From Pseudomonadota bacterium (GTDB lineage Bacteria > Pseudomonadota > Alphaproteobacteria > Rhodospirillales > UBA2165): DNA of 5,305 nt. Shown here in pieces: positions 1 through 5,305 of the stretch. The stretch's first letter is position 1. Every line of letters starts with the position of its first letter. The position numbers were made by a program, and so were the translations under genes. The DNA lies in contig JAQCKY010000218.1 of the NCBI GenBank assembly GCA_027592155.1, positions 1 to 5,305 on the forward strand, in the 5' to 3' direction. The notes under the pieces were generated by a model, which saw only the letters and a list, made by a program, of their open reading frames with translations, did not search any database and had not been told where the DNA came from.

Positions 1-351
1 GATGAAGACAGCCGATCGATGGTTCTCACAAGCCGAGAGTTTTTCGGCGTGTGTTACGCCCAGCGCATCGACGGGGTTATTCGGGCCGAAGAAAACCTCC
101 GGTGACGGCGCGGCGGTCAAAATGACGTTTTGCCAGCCGGTTGCGCAGGCAGGATCGTCGGTTTCTTTCTTCATCGGCGCGCCTTCGATATAGGGGCGGT
201 CTGGCTGTTCGACGATATCGTAATGGCCGACCCAGGCGACGCCTTGAGCGGCCTGAAGGGCAGGTAGGAATTCGCCATGAAGCCAGGACCAGAAATCGTT
301 TCGGGTACCGTCGGGGAGGTCGAACCAGTCGGCTCTCAGGACCTCGGTCAT
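1..351 (-). CDS. Unrecognised protein, N-terminal 117 residues (3' end outside window)
   Basis: An uninterrupted frame runs from ATG 349-351 to the left edge, with no stop for 117 codons. The start is well marked: GGGAG lies seven bases upstream, and the ATG is 23 bases after the preceding stop. The protein begins MTEVLRADWFDLPDGTRNDF and continues WLHGEFLPALQAAQG, then GVAWVGHYDIV, PDRPYIEGAPMKKETDD, VFFGPNNPVDAL and the last visible residues CENHRSAVFI. The pattern of an amphipathic helix ending in a QAAQG turn followed by the strand VAWVGHYDIV resembles a ferredoxin-like dimeric alpha/beta barrel (EthD or Dabb type), but this is only a fold guess. It has no signal peptide or membrane helix in the visible part. 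It is the last visible gene of the operon, downstream of the flavoprotein and the small acidic protein. Function unknown. Confidence 0.78.
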   Translation of the reverse strand, partial: MTEVLRADWFDLPDGTRNDFWSWLHGEFLPALQAAQGVAWVGHYDIVEQPDRPYIEGAPMKKETDDPACATGWQNVILTAAPSPEVFFGPNNPVDALGVTHAEKLSACENHRSAVFI

Positions 352-374
352 ATGTTTTCTCCCTTAGAATCGGG

Positions 375-650
375 TTAGGTACTGAGCTTTTCCCGGTAAT
401 TGCGCCAGGCGTCGACGCCGGCATCGTGGCCGTTTTCGAAGTAGCCTGGAATTTTGTCGAGGATCTCATCCACCTCGGCTTCGTTGGCCAGTGTGAAGGA
501 TGCGGAAACAGTTTTGCTGTGGTTATAGGTCTCTCGGATTTCCGCCAGCGCCCATTCGATGCCCAGCATCTCTTCGTCGTCTTCGTCTCCCTCGATGACG
601 GAGATGTCGGTGACAACATTGTCTTCCATGGTGAGTTCGTATCTTGGCAT
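375..650 (-). CDS. Small acidic protein of unknown function
   Basis: A 91-residue protein that I do not recognise. It is strongly acidic, with about 23 Asp/Glu against about 7 Lys/Arg, and has a dense cluster EGDEDDEE at 20-27. After the cluster, GIEWALAEIRETY looks helical, TVSASFTL looks like a strand, and EAEVDEILDKIPGYFENG looks like a helix ending in an aromatic turn. It has no cysteines, so it is not a ferredoxin or other iron-sulfur partner, and no signal peptide or membrane segment. The start ATG at 648-650 follows GAGGGA closely. The gene begins 10 bases after the flavoprotein stop and ends 23 bases before the next gene, so it is almost certainly co-transcribed. An accessory or small-subunit role to the flavoprotein is a guess based on position only. 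The codons and ribosome binding site make a real gene likely. Confidence 0.8.
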   Translation of the reverse strand: MPRYELTMEDNVVTDISVIEGDEDDEEMLGIEWALAEIRETYNHSKTVSASFTLANEAEVDEILDKIPGYFENGHDAGVDAWRNYREKLST

Positions 651-660
651 GGTGTCCCTC

Positions 661-1101
661 TTATTCCGAGGTCGAGTAATATTCAGGATCGTCGGGGATG
701 GCCCATTCGGTCGACATCGCCCTGATCATATCGGGGGTGAACTCTTCGTCCAGGGTGACGACGGCATCGTGGGAAACTTTGATGGCGCCGCTTTCTTTCC
801 GCAACACCACGTTTTTCAACCAATTTTCGTCGTCCTGGTCGGGATGTTCCAGCCGGTATGCGCCGCCGAAATAACCGCCCCGGCTTTCGGTGCGTTCCAG
901 AGAGGCCGTGCCGAGCAAGCGGCAGAGCGTGATCTGACCTTCGGCCTCGATGGCCTGGCGAACTTTGGTTGCAGACTCTTTTTCGGTCTCTCCGGTTGCC
1001 GCGATATTGGGGATTGCGTTCTGTTCGATATCGGCGAGGTCGGCGAAGGCGGCGTTGATGCCCTCTTCGGAGCGCACGACGTTCAGATTGGTGCTGGCGA
1101 T
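661..1101 (-). pseudogene. C-terminal helical domain of the same flavoprotein, detached by the frameshift
   Basis: From about 1101 down to TAA at 661-663 the sequence codes for the helical and C-terminal part of a fumarate-reductase-type flavoprotein. It contains VVRSEEGINAAFADL (helical start), LERTESRGGYFGGAYR and HPDQDDENWLKNVVLRK, the last matching the conserved SRG...HYR...DDENWLKH pattern of the family. It is in the same frame as the 447-residue front part but separated from it by TGA at 1120-1122. The first possible restart is GTG at 1075-1077, giving 138 residues, with no Shine-Dalgarno site before it, so independent translation is unlikely. If the two indels are errors, this is simply residues 455-600 of one intact gene spanning 661-2463. 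Its last residues (DPEYYSTSE) are acidic and polar, and the stop lies 10 bases before the next gene. Confidence 0.82.
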
Positions 1102-1145
1102 TTGGCGGTGACGATCTCTTCAACTTTGTGTTCTGTTCCCTTTTT
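1083..1145 (-). other. Probable double frameshift inside the flavoprotein gene
   Basis: Reading the minus strand, frame 1 codes for good flavoprotein sequence down to AKEKG (A5G3 run at 1138-1145). It then gives NRTQS and a TGA at 1120-1122. Another frame of the same stretch reads TEHKVEEIVTAK, ending at AAA 1101-1103, and soon afterwards hits TGA at 1083-1085. Frame 1 resumes as IASTNLNVVRSEEG. One surplus base in the A5G3 run and one missing A in the AAA at 1101-1103 would together restore a 600-residue protein, matching the family length. Both sites are short homopolymers, so sequencing or assembly error is a strong alternative to a real inactivating mutation. Confidence 0.75.
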
Positions 1146-2463
1146 CTTTGGCCCGCCACCCGGCGATCTTATCAGCCGCGGCCGTCGCGTCGCCATCGGC
1201 GATGCCCGGCTGGCTGTTGAGTTCCCGGGCGTAAACGGCGGCGGCTTCGGCGCCGAGCGCGCCGAACACCATGCAGTCGGAGAGGGCAGAACCTCCGAAC
1301 CGGCTGGCGCCGTGCGAGCCTCCTGTTGCCTCGCCTGCGGCGAAGAGGCCGGGCACGTTGGTTTCGCCGCGCTCGTTGATTTTTATGCCGCCGACCAGGT
1401 CATGGGGGTAGGTCGATACTTCTAAGGGTGTTTCCAGCAGATCGACCTTGGCGCGGTCGGCCAATTCCCACAGCCGAGCGAAACGCGGGTGTTCGCTAAA
1501 CGCTGCCGGGGTATCGGTGAGATCGAAGACAATGCCGCCGTTTTTGTTGCCGCCGCCTTTCAAAAGCTCCTCACCGATGTAGCGGGTGAGTTCTTCCATC
1601 TTCAGTTTGGTTGCGCCGGTTTCCGGAAATTTCTCCTTGAAGAATTCTTCGCCGTTTTTGTTGCGAAGCTTGGCGTTCCCTTCATTGATAAGCCCGTTGA
1701 TATAGCCGGCGAAGGTGAACTTCACCTGCATGCTTTCGGGATAAACCGGGGTCGGCAGGTAATGGCCGAATTCCATGCCGATCATCTCGGCACCGGCATC
1801 GAAGGCAATGGCATAACCCTCGCCGGTGGCGGCGCCGACATTGTCGCCGATCGGGTACATGGCGCCGTAGCCGCCGGTGGTCATGATCACCGCTTTGGCC
1901 TCGATGACGTAGAACTCACCGCTGCGGTAGTTAAAGCCCCAGGCACCGGAAATCCGCTCACCGTCCTTGAACAGTCCGCCGATGATGGTGTGGCTCAACG
2001 CCTTGATGCCCATCTCCTCGCTCTTAGCAGTGAGAGCTTTCATGATGTATTTGCCCGTCGACCAGTGGTGATGGATCATCCGGGGATAGGTGTGCCCTTC
2101 CCAAGGGCGCTGATTGTATTTGTCGTCGTCGCGGATCAGGTCCATGCCCCAGCCGCGCAATTCCTCGGTAAGGCCACAGATCGTATTGACCCAGGTCTTC
2201 ACCATGATCTGGTTGGACAGCCCGATCCCGTTGCGGATCACGTCGCCGAAATGAATATCGGTATTATCCCGTTCGTCGGCATGGCCAAAAGCGGCGGCAT
2301 ATCCCGCCAGGGCCTTGGTGGAATTGCCGGAGGGGTAAGGACCCTTGGTGACAACCAGCACGTCGGCGCCGGCCATCTGAGCCTTGATCGCCGCCATGGC
2401 ACCCGCCGAGCCTGAGCCGACCACCAGAATATCCGTAGAGACCTTGCTTGTTTCCAACGCCAT
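1120..2463 (-). CDS. Fumarate reductase/succinate dehydrogenase-type FAD flavoprotein, FAD and substrate domains (prematurely ended)
   Basis: A 447-residue open frame ending at TGA 1120-1122; the intact family is about 600 residues. It has the FAD-binding Rossmann motif GSGSAG at 16-21 after a beta strand, TTGGYG at 195-200, GEGYAIAFDAGAEMIGMEF at 214-232, HDLVGG at 354-359 and GLFAAGEATGG at 372-382 followed by HGASRFGG at 384-391. Family knowledge: these are hydride-transfer enzymes such as FrdA/SdhA, L-aspartate oxidase and APS reductase alpha. H354 and R388 match catalytic or substrate residues of E. coli FrdA. The FAD-linking His of FrdA (SHT) is replaced by S48, so FAD should be non-covalent. 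The substrate His in QYHPT is replaced by Leu (HYLPT), arguing against fumarate or succinate as substrate. No signal peptide or heme domain is seen, so it is cytoplasmic. The C-terminal domain continues in the same frame after 1101 (see the disruption entry). Confidence 0.9.
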   Translation of the reverse strand: MALETSKVSTDILVVGSGSAGAMAAIKAQMAGADVLVVTKGPYPSGNSTKALAGYAAAFGHADERDNTDIHFGDVIRNGIGLSNQIMVKTWVNTICGLTEELRGWGMDLIRDDDKYNQRPWEGHTYPRMIHHHWSTGKYIMKALTAKSEEMGIKALSHTIIGGLFKDGERISGAWGFNYRSGEFYVIEAKAVIMTTGGYGAMYPIGDNVGAATGEGYAIAFDAGAEMIGMEFGHYLPTPVYPESMQVKFTFAGYINGLINEGNAKLRNKNGEEFFKEKFPETGATKLKMEELTRYIGEELLKGGGNKNGGIVFDLTDTPAAFSEHPRFARLWELADRAKVDLLETPLEVSTYPHDLVGGIKINERGETNVPGLFAAGEATGGSHGASRFGGSALSDCMVFGALGAEAAAVYARELNSQPGIADGDATAAADKIAGWRAKEKGNRTQS

Positions 2464-2576
2464 AACTGCTTCCTGCCTGTTTGATCTGTTGGAACAATCC
2501 TATGGGGCAGCGTCACCAATTCAAGCGCAAAGAAGTTATCGCCCTATACCGAAAAGGGCGGGGTTATTTCGGAATT
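2464..2576 (-). promoter_or_regulatory. 113-base intergenic leader with possible internal promoter and paired inverted repeats
   Basis: This is the largest gap in the window. Reading the minus strand, TTGAAT (2519-2524) and TAGGAT (2497-2502) are separated by 16 bases and each match four of six positions of the sigma-70 consensus, so an internal promoter for the flavoprotein is possible but weak. Just after the CMD-family stop, two inverted repeats interlock: CCGAAA (2567-2572) with TTTCGG (2549-2554), and CGCCC (2556-2560) with GGGCG (2540-2544). They could form alternative hairpins or an H-type pseudoknot. No T-run follows, so a classical Rho-independent terminator is not supported. AGGAAG (2469-2474), five bases before the ATG, is a good ribosome binding site. 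Confidence 0.3.
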
Positions 2577-3176
2577 TCAATTTTTCGGACCGTGCTTTCC
2601 CACCGTCCATTCGGTACCGGAGAGAACGCTCTGCGCTACCGATAGCGGAATCGCCTCTAAATCGGTAGCCATTGTGTCGTTCCAGCGATTGAGAAAGCCG
2701 AACATAGAGATTACAGCGGTGATTTCCACAATCTGCGTTTCGTCGAAATGAGCGGCCAATGCAGTGAATTCCGTTTCGGTGACACAGTTGGGAACCGATG
2801 CGGCGCACTGAGCAAACTGCAGCGCCGCACGTTCCGCCTCGTCGAATATGGGGTTCGTTTCATACTCGAACACGGCCGCAATCTTTTCGGCTTCATTGCC
2901 GGCATGTTGGGACGTGTGAGCCGTATGAGCGACACAATATTGGCAACCGGCCGTCCGACTGGCCATATGGCCAACCAGGCGTTTCAAGGGGATGGGAACA
3001 GTCCCGGGTTTCATGACCGCGGCGGTCAGGGCCGCAAAGGCGAGGACGAGCTCGGGCTTACGCGCCATGGTCAGTAGGCTGTTGGGGACAAAGCCGCCCA
3101 TCGATTTCTCAATTTGTTGCAGGGCATCTTCCAGGTCGGGAAGGTCTTTGCGGGCAAGCGGTGTTAACCAGGCCAT
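2577..3176 (-). CDS. AhpD-like carboxymuconolactone decarboxylase (CMD) family protein
   Basis: A 199-residue, mostly helical cytoplasmic protein. The core is ASRTAGCQYCVAHTAH around residues 72-87, giving a C78-x-x-C81 pair with H84 and H87. This is the signature of the AhpD/CMD fold, whose members include peroxidases with a redox CxxC and gamma-carboxymuconolactone decarboxylase. FEYETNPIFDEAERAALQFA at 103-122 is also typical of peroxidase-related CMD proteins. Aligned by spacing to M. tuberculosis AhpD (Glu118, Cys130, His132, Cys133, His137), the Glu position falls on R66 and the His132 position on Y80, so the AhpD proton relay does not appear intact. The true reaction is open: thiol peroxidase, disulfide reductase or a catabolic role. 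The start ATG follows GGAG (3184-3187) with seven bases between. It sits 48 bases after the second transporter and 113 before the flavoprotein. Confidence 0.87.
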   Translation of the reverse strand: MAWLTPLARKDLPDLEDALQQIEKSMGGFVPNSLLTMARKPELVLAFAALTAAVMKPGTVPIPLKRLVGHMASRTAGCQYCVAHTAHTSQHAGNEAEKIAAVFEYETNPIFDEAERAALQFAQCAASVPNCVTETEFTALAAHFDETQIVEITAVISMFGFLNRWNDTMATDLEAIPLSVAQSVLSGTEWTVGKHGPKN

Positions 3177-3224
3177 CGTTGTTCTCCGTGTCTAATTCAG
3201 GTTTGGTAAATTTCAACTAAATGA

Positions 3225-4115
3225 TTACTCGTTGGCAACAGCGGGAACCGGCTTCCCTATGTTGCGTTCCCTATAGGTGAAATAAGTTGCGCTGGCGAAA
3301 ATGATGGCGCCGCCGATGTAGGTCCAGATTTCCGGTATCTCGGCAAAGATGAAAAAGCCAAATAGGCTGGCCCAGATTAGTTTGGTGAAGTCGAAGGGCA
3401 TCACCAGGCTGGCGTCTGCGTTCTTCATCGATTGTGCGAAGACGATCTGTCCGGTGGTCCCGGTCGCGGCGATGGCAAAAAGCCAGCCCCAGACTTCGAG
3501 CGATGGCCATTTCCAGACTGTTATGGCGGGACCGAGCGCAAAGACCGACAAAAAGAACAGGCCGTAAATGGTAATAGTCAACGAGGATTCGTTCCGGCTT
3601 ACGAGTTTGATCGCCACCACGGCGACGGCCCAAGCGGCGGCCGAGCCCAGGGTATAAAAGACGCCGACATTGATGACCTCGAAGCCAGGCCTGATGATAA
3701 TCAACGCACCGGTAAACCCGATCACCAAACTGGCAATCCGGCGCGGGCCTATTTTCTCACCCAAAAACGGTATGGCTAAGACCGCCAAGAATAGGGGGGT
3801 CGTGAACGTCAGTGCCGAGACCTCGGCGATGGGCAACAAGGCAAGTGCGAAGAAGTAGAGGATCATCGCCACGGCGTTAAAACCGCCGCGGAAGACCATC
3901 AGGCCGAGGTGGTTTGTCTTGAGCGGCGCCCAACCGGTGCGCAGCAGAAACGGCATCATCAGTAGGACACCGATGGCGCTGCGGAGGAAGGCGATCTGGA
4001 AGGGGTGCAGGGACTCCAGAAGGATGCGCACAAATACCGTCTGCGATGTCAGCAACGCCGTCGCCAGGACCATCAACAAAATGCCCCGGACGTTGTGGGA
4101 GAGGGGTTGTGCCAC
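3225..4115 (-). CDS. EamA/DMT-superfamily transporter, second of a tandem pair
   Basis: A 296-residue ten-helix membrane protein with two EamA repeats, about 63% identical to the upstream transporter by eye (roughly 188 of 296 positions, one single-residue gap). Identity is concentrated in FTTPLF, AIPFLGE, GPRRIASLVIGF, GALIIIRPGFE, AAWAVAVVAIK, NADA and LVMPFDFTKLIWA. The first 60 or so residues and the loop after WPSLE differ most. The start is GTG at 4113-4115, preceded by AAGAGGAG at 4126-4133 with ten bases between. It aligns with the GTG start of the paralogue, which supports both starts. The 55-base spacer to the upstream transporter holds only this ribosome binding site. The arrangement is a local gene duplication followed by divergence. 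The proteins may have different substrates or work together; the sequence does not say which. Confidence 0.93.
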   Translation of the reverse strand: MAQPLSHNVRGILLMVLATALLTSQTVFVRILLESLHPFQIAFLRSAIGVLLMMPFLLRTGWAPLKTNHLGLMVFRGGFNAVAMILYFFALALLPIAEVSALTFTTPLFLAVLAIPFLGEKIGPRRIASLVIGFTGALIIIRPGFEVINVGVFYTLGSAAAWAVAVVAIKLVSRNESSLTITIYGLFFLSVFALGPAITVWKWPSLEVWGWLFAIAATGTTGQIVFAQSMKNADASLVMPFDFTKLIWASLFGFFIFAEIPEIWTYIGGAIIFASATYFTYRERNIGKPVPAVANE

Positions 4116-4170
4116 CTTCAGCAGGCTCCTCTTGTTTGAACCGGATCAGCGCGTGTCCGTGAGATCGTAA

Positions 4171-5064
4171 TCATCCTGTGACCACGGGAGGAAGCGGTTT
4201 CGTCGTATCTCGTTCGCGGTAAGTCTGGTAGGTGGCGCTGGCGAAAATGACGGCGCCGCCTAGCCAAGTCCAGATGGTGGGAATCTCGGCGAACAGCAAA
4301 TATCCGAATAAGGCTGCCCAGATTAGCTTGGTGAAATCGAAGGGCATTACCAGGGTGGCGTCGGCGTTCCGCATGGCCTGGGCGAAGAGTACTTGGCCTA
4401 GGGTGCCGGCGCCGGCGGCGGCAACCGACACAAGCGTCGCCTCCAAGCTGGGCCACTGCCAGACAAAAAGGGCTGGCGGAAAGGTGAAGACGGTGAGGAA
4501 CAGCATGCCGTAGAGAGTGATGGTTACCGAGGAATCGGTGCGTGACAGGATTTTGATGGCGACCACGGCGACGGCCCAGGCGGCCACCGAAACGATGGTG
4601 AGAACGGCGCCGATGTTCACCGCCTCAAAGCCGGGCCGGATGATGATCAGCGCACCGCCGAAACCGATCACGAGGCTGGCGATGCGGCGCGGGCCGAGAC
4701 GCTCACCCAAGAAGGGAATCGCCATGAGGGCGACGAACAGGGGGGTGGTGAAACTGAGGGCCGAGATATCTGCCAACGGCAGCATATTTAGGGCGGTGAA
4801 AAACAACAACATGGCCACCGCGTTGAAGACACCGCGAATCGTCATCAGGCCCCAATGGCTGGTCTTGATCGACGCCAAGCCGGCTCGCCACAAGAAGGGC
4901 AGCAGCAGGATCAGGCCGAAGAAATTTCGGAAAAAAGCGAGTTGCAGCGGATGCAGCTCCTCCATCTGGGTGCGCATGAGGGCGGACATGGAGGTCAGTA
5001 ACGCTGTCGACACGATCATGTAAACGATACCGCGGAGGTTCGCGGAAAGAGGTTTGATCGCCAC
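4171..5064 (-). CDS. EamA/DMT-superfamily transporter, first of a tandem pair
   Basis: A 297-residue inner-membrane protein of the drug/metabolite transporter superfamily, with two EamA repeats (about residues 11-143 and 152-282) and about ten hydrophobic helices. Visible signatures include the first-repeat end AIPFLGERLGPRRIASLV followed by GFGGALIIIRPG, and the second-repeat segments MPFDFTKLIWAALFG and AEIPTIWTWLGGAVIFAS. Such proteins export or import small metabolites, amino acids or organic acids; the substrate is unknown. The start is GTG at 5062-5064. An in-frame TGA lies about seven codons upstream, and the N-terminus lines up with that of the paralogue (MA, then PLS, N and RGI), so this start is well supported. 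No strong Shine-Dalgarno site is seen. Translation is probably coupled to the PdxA-like gene, whose stop is one base away. The next gene is a close paralogue. Confidence 0.93.
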   Translation of the reverse strand: MAIKPLSANLRGIVYMIVSTALLTSMSALMRTQMEELHPLQLAFFRNFFGLILLLPFLWRAGLASIKTSHWGLMTIRGVFNAVAMLLFFTALNMLPLADISALSFTTPLFVALMAIPFLGERLGPRRIASLVIGFGGALIIIRPGFEAVNIGAVLTIVSVAAWAVAVVAIKILSRTDSSVTITLYGMLFLTVFTFPPALFVWQWPSLEATLVSVAAAGAGTLGQVLFAQAMRNADATLVMPFDFTKLIWAALFGYLLFAEIPTIWTWLGGAVIFASATYQTYRERDTTKPLPPVVTG

Positions 5065-5065
5065 G

Positions 5066-5305
5066 CTAGGCCGCTTTACCCGTCAGCCGGTGTACCGCTT
5101 CGATGATGGCGGCCGGATCTGCGACACCTTTACCGACGATGTCGTGACCGCTGCCATGAGCGACCGAGGAAAACAGGATCGGGCTGCCGATAGCCATGGC
5201 GGCGGTTCGGTAAGGTGCTATGACCTTTGCCGGAATATGGCCCTGATCGTGCAGCATGACGACGAAGGCATCGACATCGGTCCGGTGCAGCATGAGATCG
5301 GCGGG
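5066..5305 (-). CDS. PdxA-family NAD-dependent dehydrogenase, C-terminal fragment (5' end outside window)
   Basis: Only the last 79 residues and the TAG stop are present; the family is usually about 330 residues. The fragment opens with PAD, matching the PAD of GPLPADT in E. coli PdxA. It continues with HDQG, whose His is a metal ligand in PdxA, and then a VAHGSGHDIVGKG segment corresponding to the SVDHGTALELAG region. PdxA enzymes oxidise 4-hydroxythreonine 4-phosphate in pyridoxal phosphate synthesis. Homologues of the same fold oxidise other hydroxy acids, such as the terephthalate dihydrodiol dehydrogenase TphB and sugar-acid phosphate dehydrogenases. The Asp-to-Ala change before the HG (SVAHG rather than SVDHG) and the catabolic-looking neighbours favour a PdxA-like catabolic enzyme over the vitamin B6 enzyme, but this is inference. 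The stop lies one base before the GTG of the next gene, suggesting translational coupling. Family call is firm; substrate is unknown. Confidence 0.88.
   Translation of the reverse strand, partial: PADLMLHRTDVDAFVVMLHDQGHIPAKVIAPYRTAAMAIGSPILFSSVAHGSGHDIVGKGVADPAAIIEAVHRLTGKAA

Noticed and set aside
77..619. 180-residue minus-strand frame rich in Arg and Pro
   Set aside because: It is an out-of-frame reading of the small acidic gene and the left-edge gene, both of which have ribosome binding sites and more natural amino-acid composition.
1101..1145. Programmed ribosomal frameshift at A5G3 as an explanation for the split flavoprotein
   Set aside because: A +1 shift followed by a -1 shift within about 40 bases would be needed; a single -1 slip on the A-run enters the wrong frame, and no such mechanism is known in this family.
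559..1425. 288-residue open frame on the plus strand
   Set aside because: It lies opposite the flavoprotein and small acidic protein, whose minus-strand frames carry clear family motifs and ribosome binding sites; the plus-strand translation shows no family motif.
1489..2415. 308-residue open frame on the plus strand
   Set aside because: It is antisense to the FAD-binding part of the flavoprotein, which has unmistakable motifs; long antisense frames are common in GC-rich genes.
2540..2572. Rho-independent terminator
   Set aside because: The stems are short (5-6 bp) and neither is followed by a T-run on either strand.
3177..3224. Inverted repeat or promoter in the AT-rich spacer before the CMD-family gene
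   Set aside because: Only about half of the positions pair in the best candidate palindrome, and the spacer is explained by the ribosome binding site GGAG at 3184-3187.
4517..5023. 168-residue plus-strand frame opposite the first transporter
   Set aside because: Shadow of the transporter; its low-complexity Met/Arg/Lys-rich translation has no family motif.

Overview
All genes in this window lie on the minus strand, so transcription runs from high to low coordinates. The DNA is fairly GC-rich, the genes are tightly packed, and several have good Shine-Dalgarno sites. This suggests a proteobacterium, probably an alphaproteobacterium; that placement is inferred from style and protein flavour, not from a marker gene. 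No RNA gene, CRISPR array, insertion sequence or phage gene was seen.

Layout in transcription order: (1) 5305-5066, the last 79 residues of a PdxA-family NAD-dependent dehydrogenase, cut by the window edge. (2) 5064-4171 and (3) 4115-3225, two tandem EamA/DMT-type ten-helix transporters that are about 63% identical to each other by eye, both starting with GTG. (4) 3176-2577, an AhpD-like carboxymuconolactone decarboxylase (CMD) family protein with a CxxC centre. (5) 2463-661, a soluble FAD-dependent oxidoreductase of the fumarate reductase/succinate dehydrogenase/L-aspartate oxidase type. Its reading frame is broken near 1085-1145 by what looks like two compensating one-base homopolymer indels. 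(6) 650-375, a small, very acidic protein of unknown function. (7) 351-1, the first 117 residues of an unrecognised protein running off the left edge, with a clear ribosome binding site. The only gap of note is the 113 bases between (4) and (5), which holds a possible promoter and two interlocking inverted repeats.

Spacing between neighbours is 1, 55, 48, 113, 10 and 23 bases, which fits one operon, possibly with an internal promoter before the flavoprotein. A PdxA-like dehydrogenase, DMT carriers, a CMD-family protein and a fumarate-reductase-like flavoprotein together suggest uptake or export and oxidation of a small organic acid or a ring-derived compound. The substrate cannot be read from the sequence. 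The flavoprotein lacks both the His used for covalent FAD attachment and one substrate-binding His of true fumarate reductases, so it probably acts on something else. The points most worth following up are the broken flavoprotein frame, the unusual flavoprotein active site, the duplicated transporter pair and the two unassigned proteins downstream.
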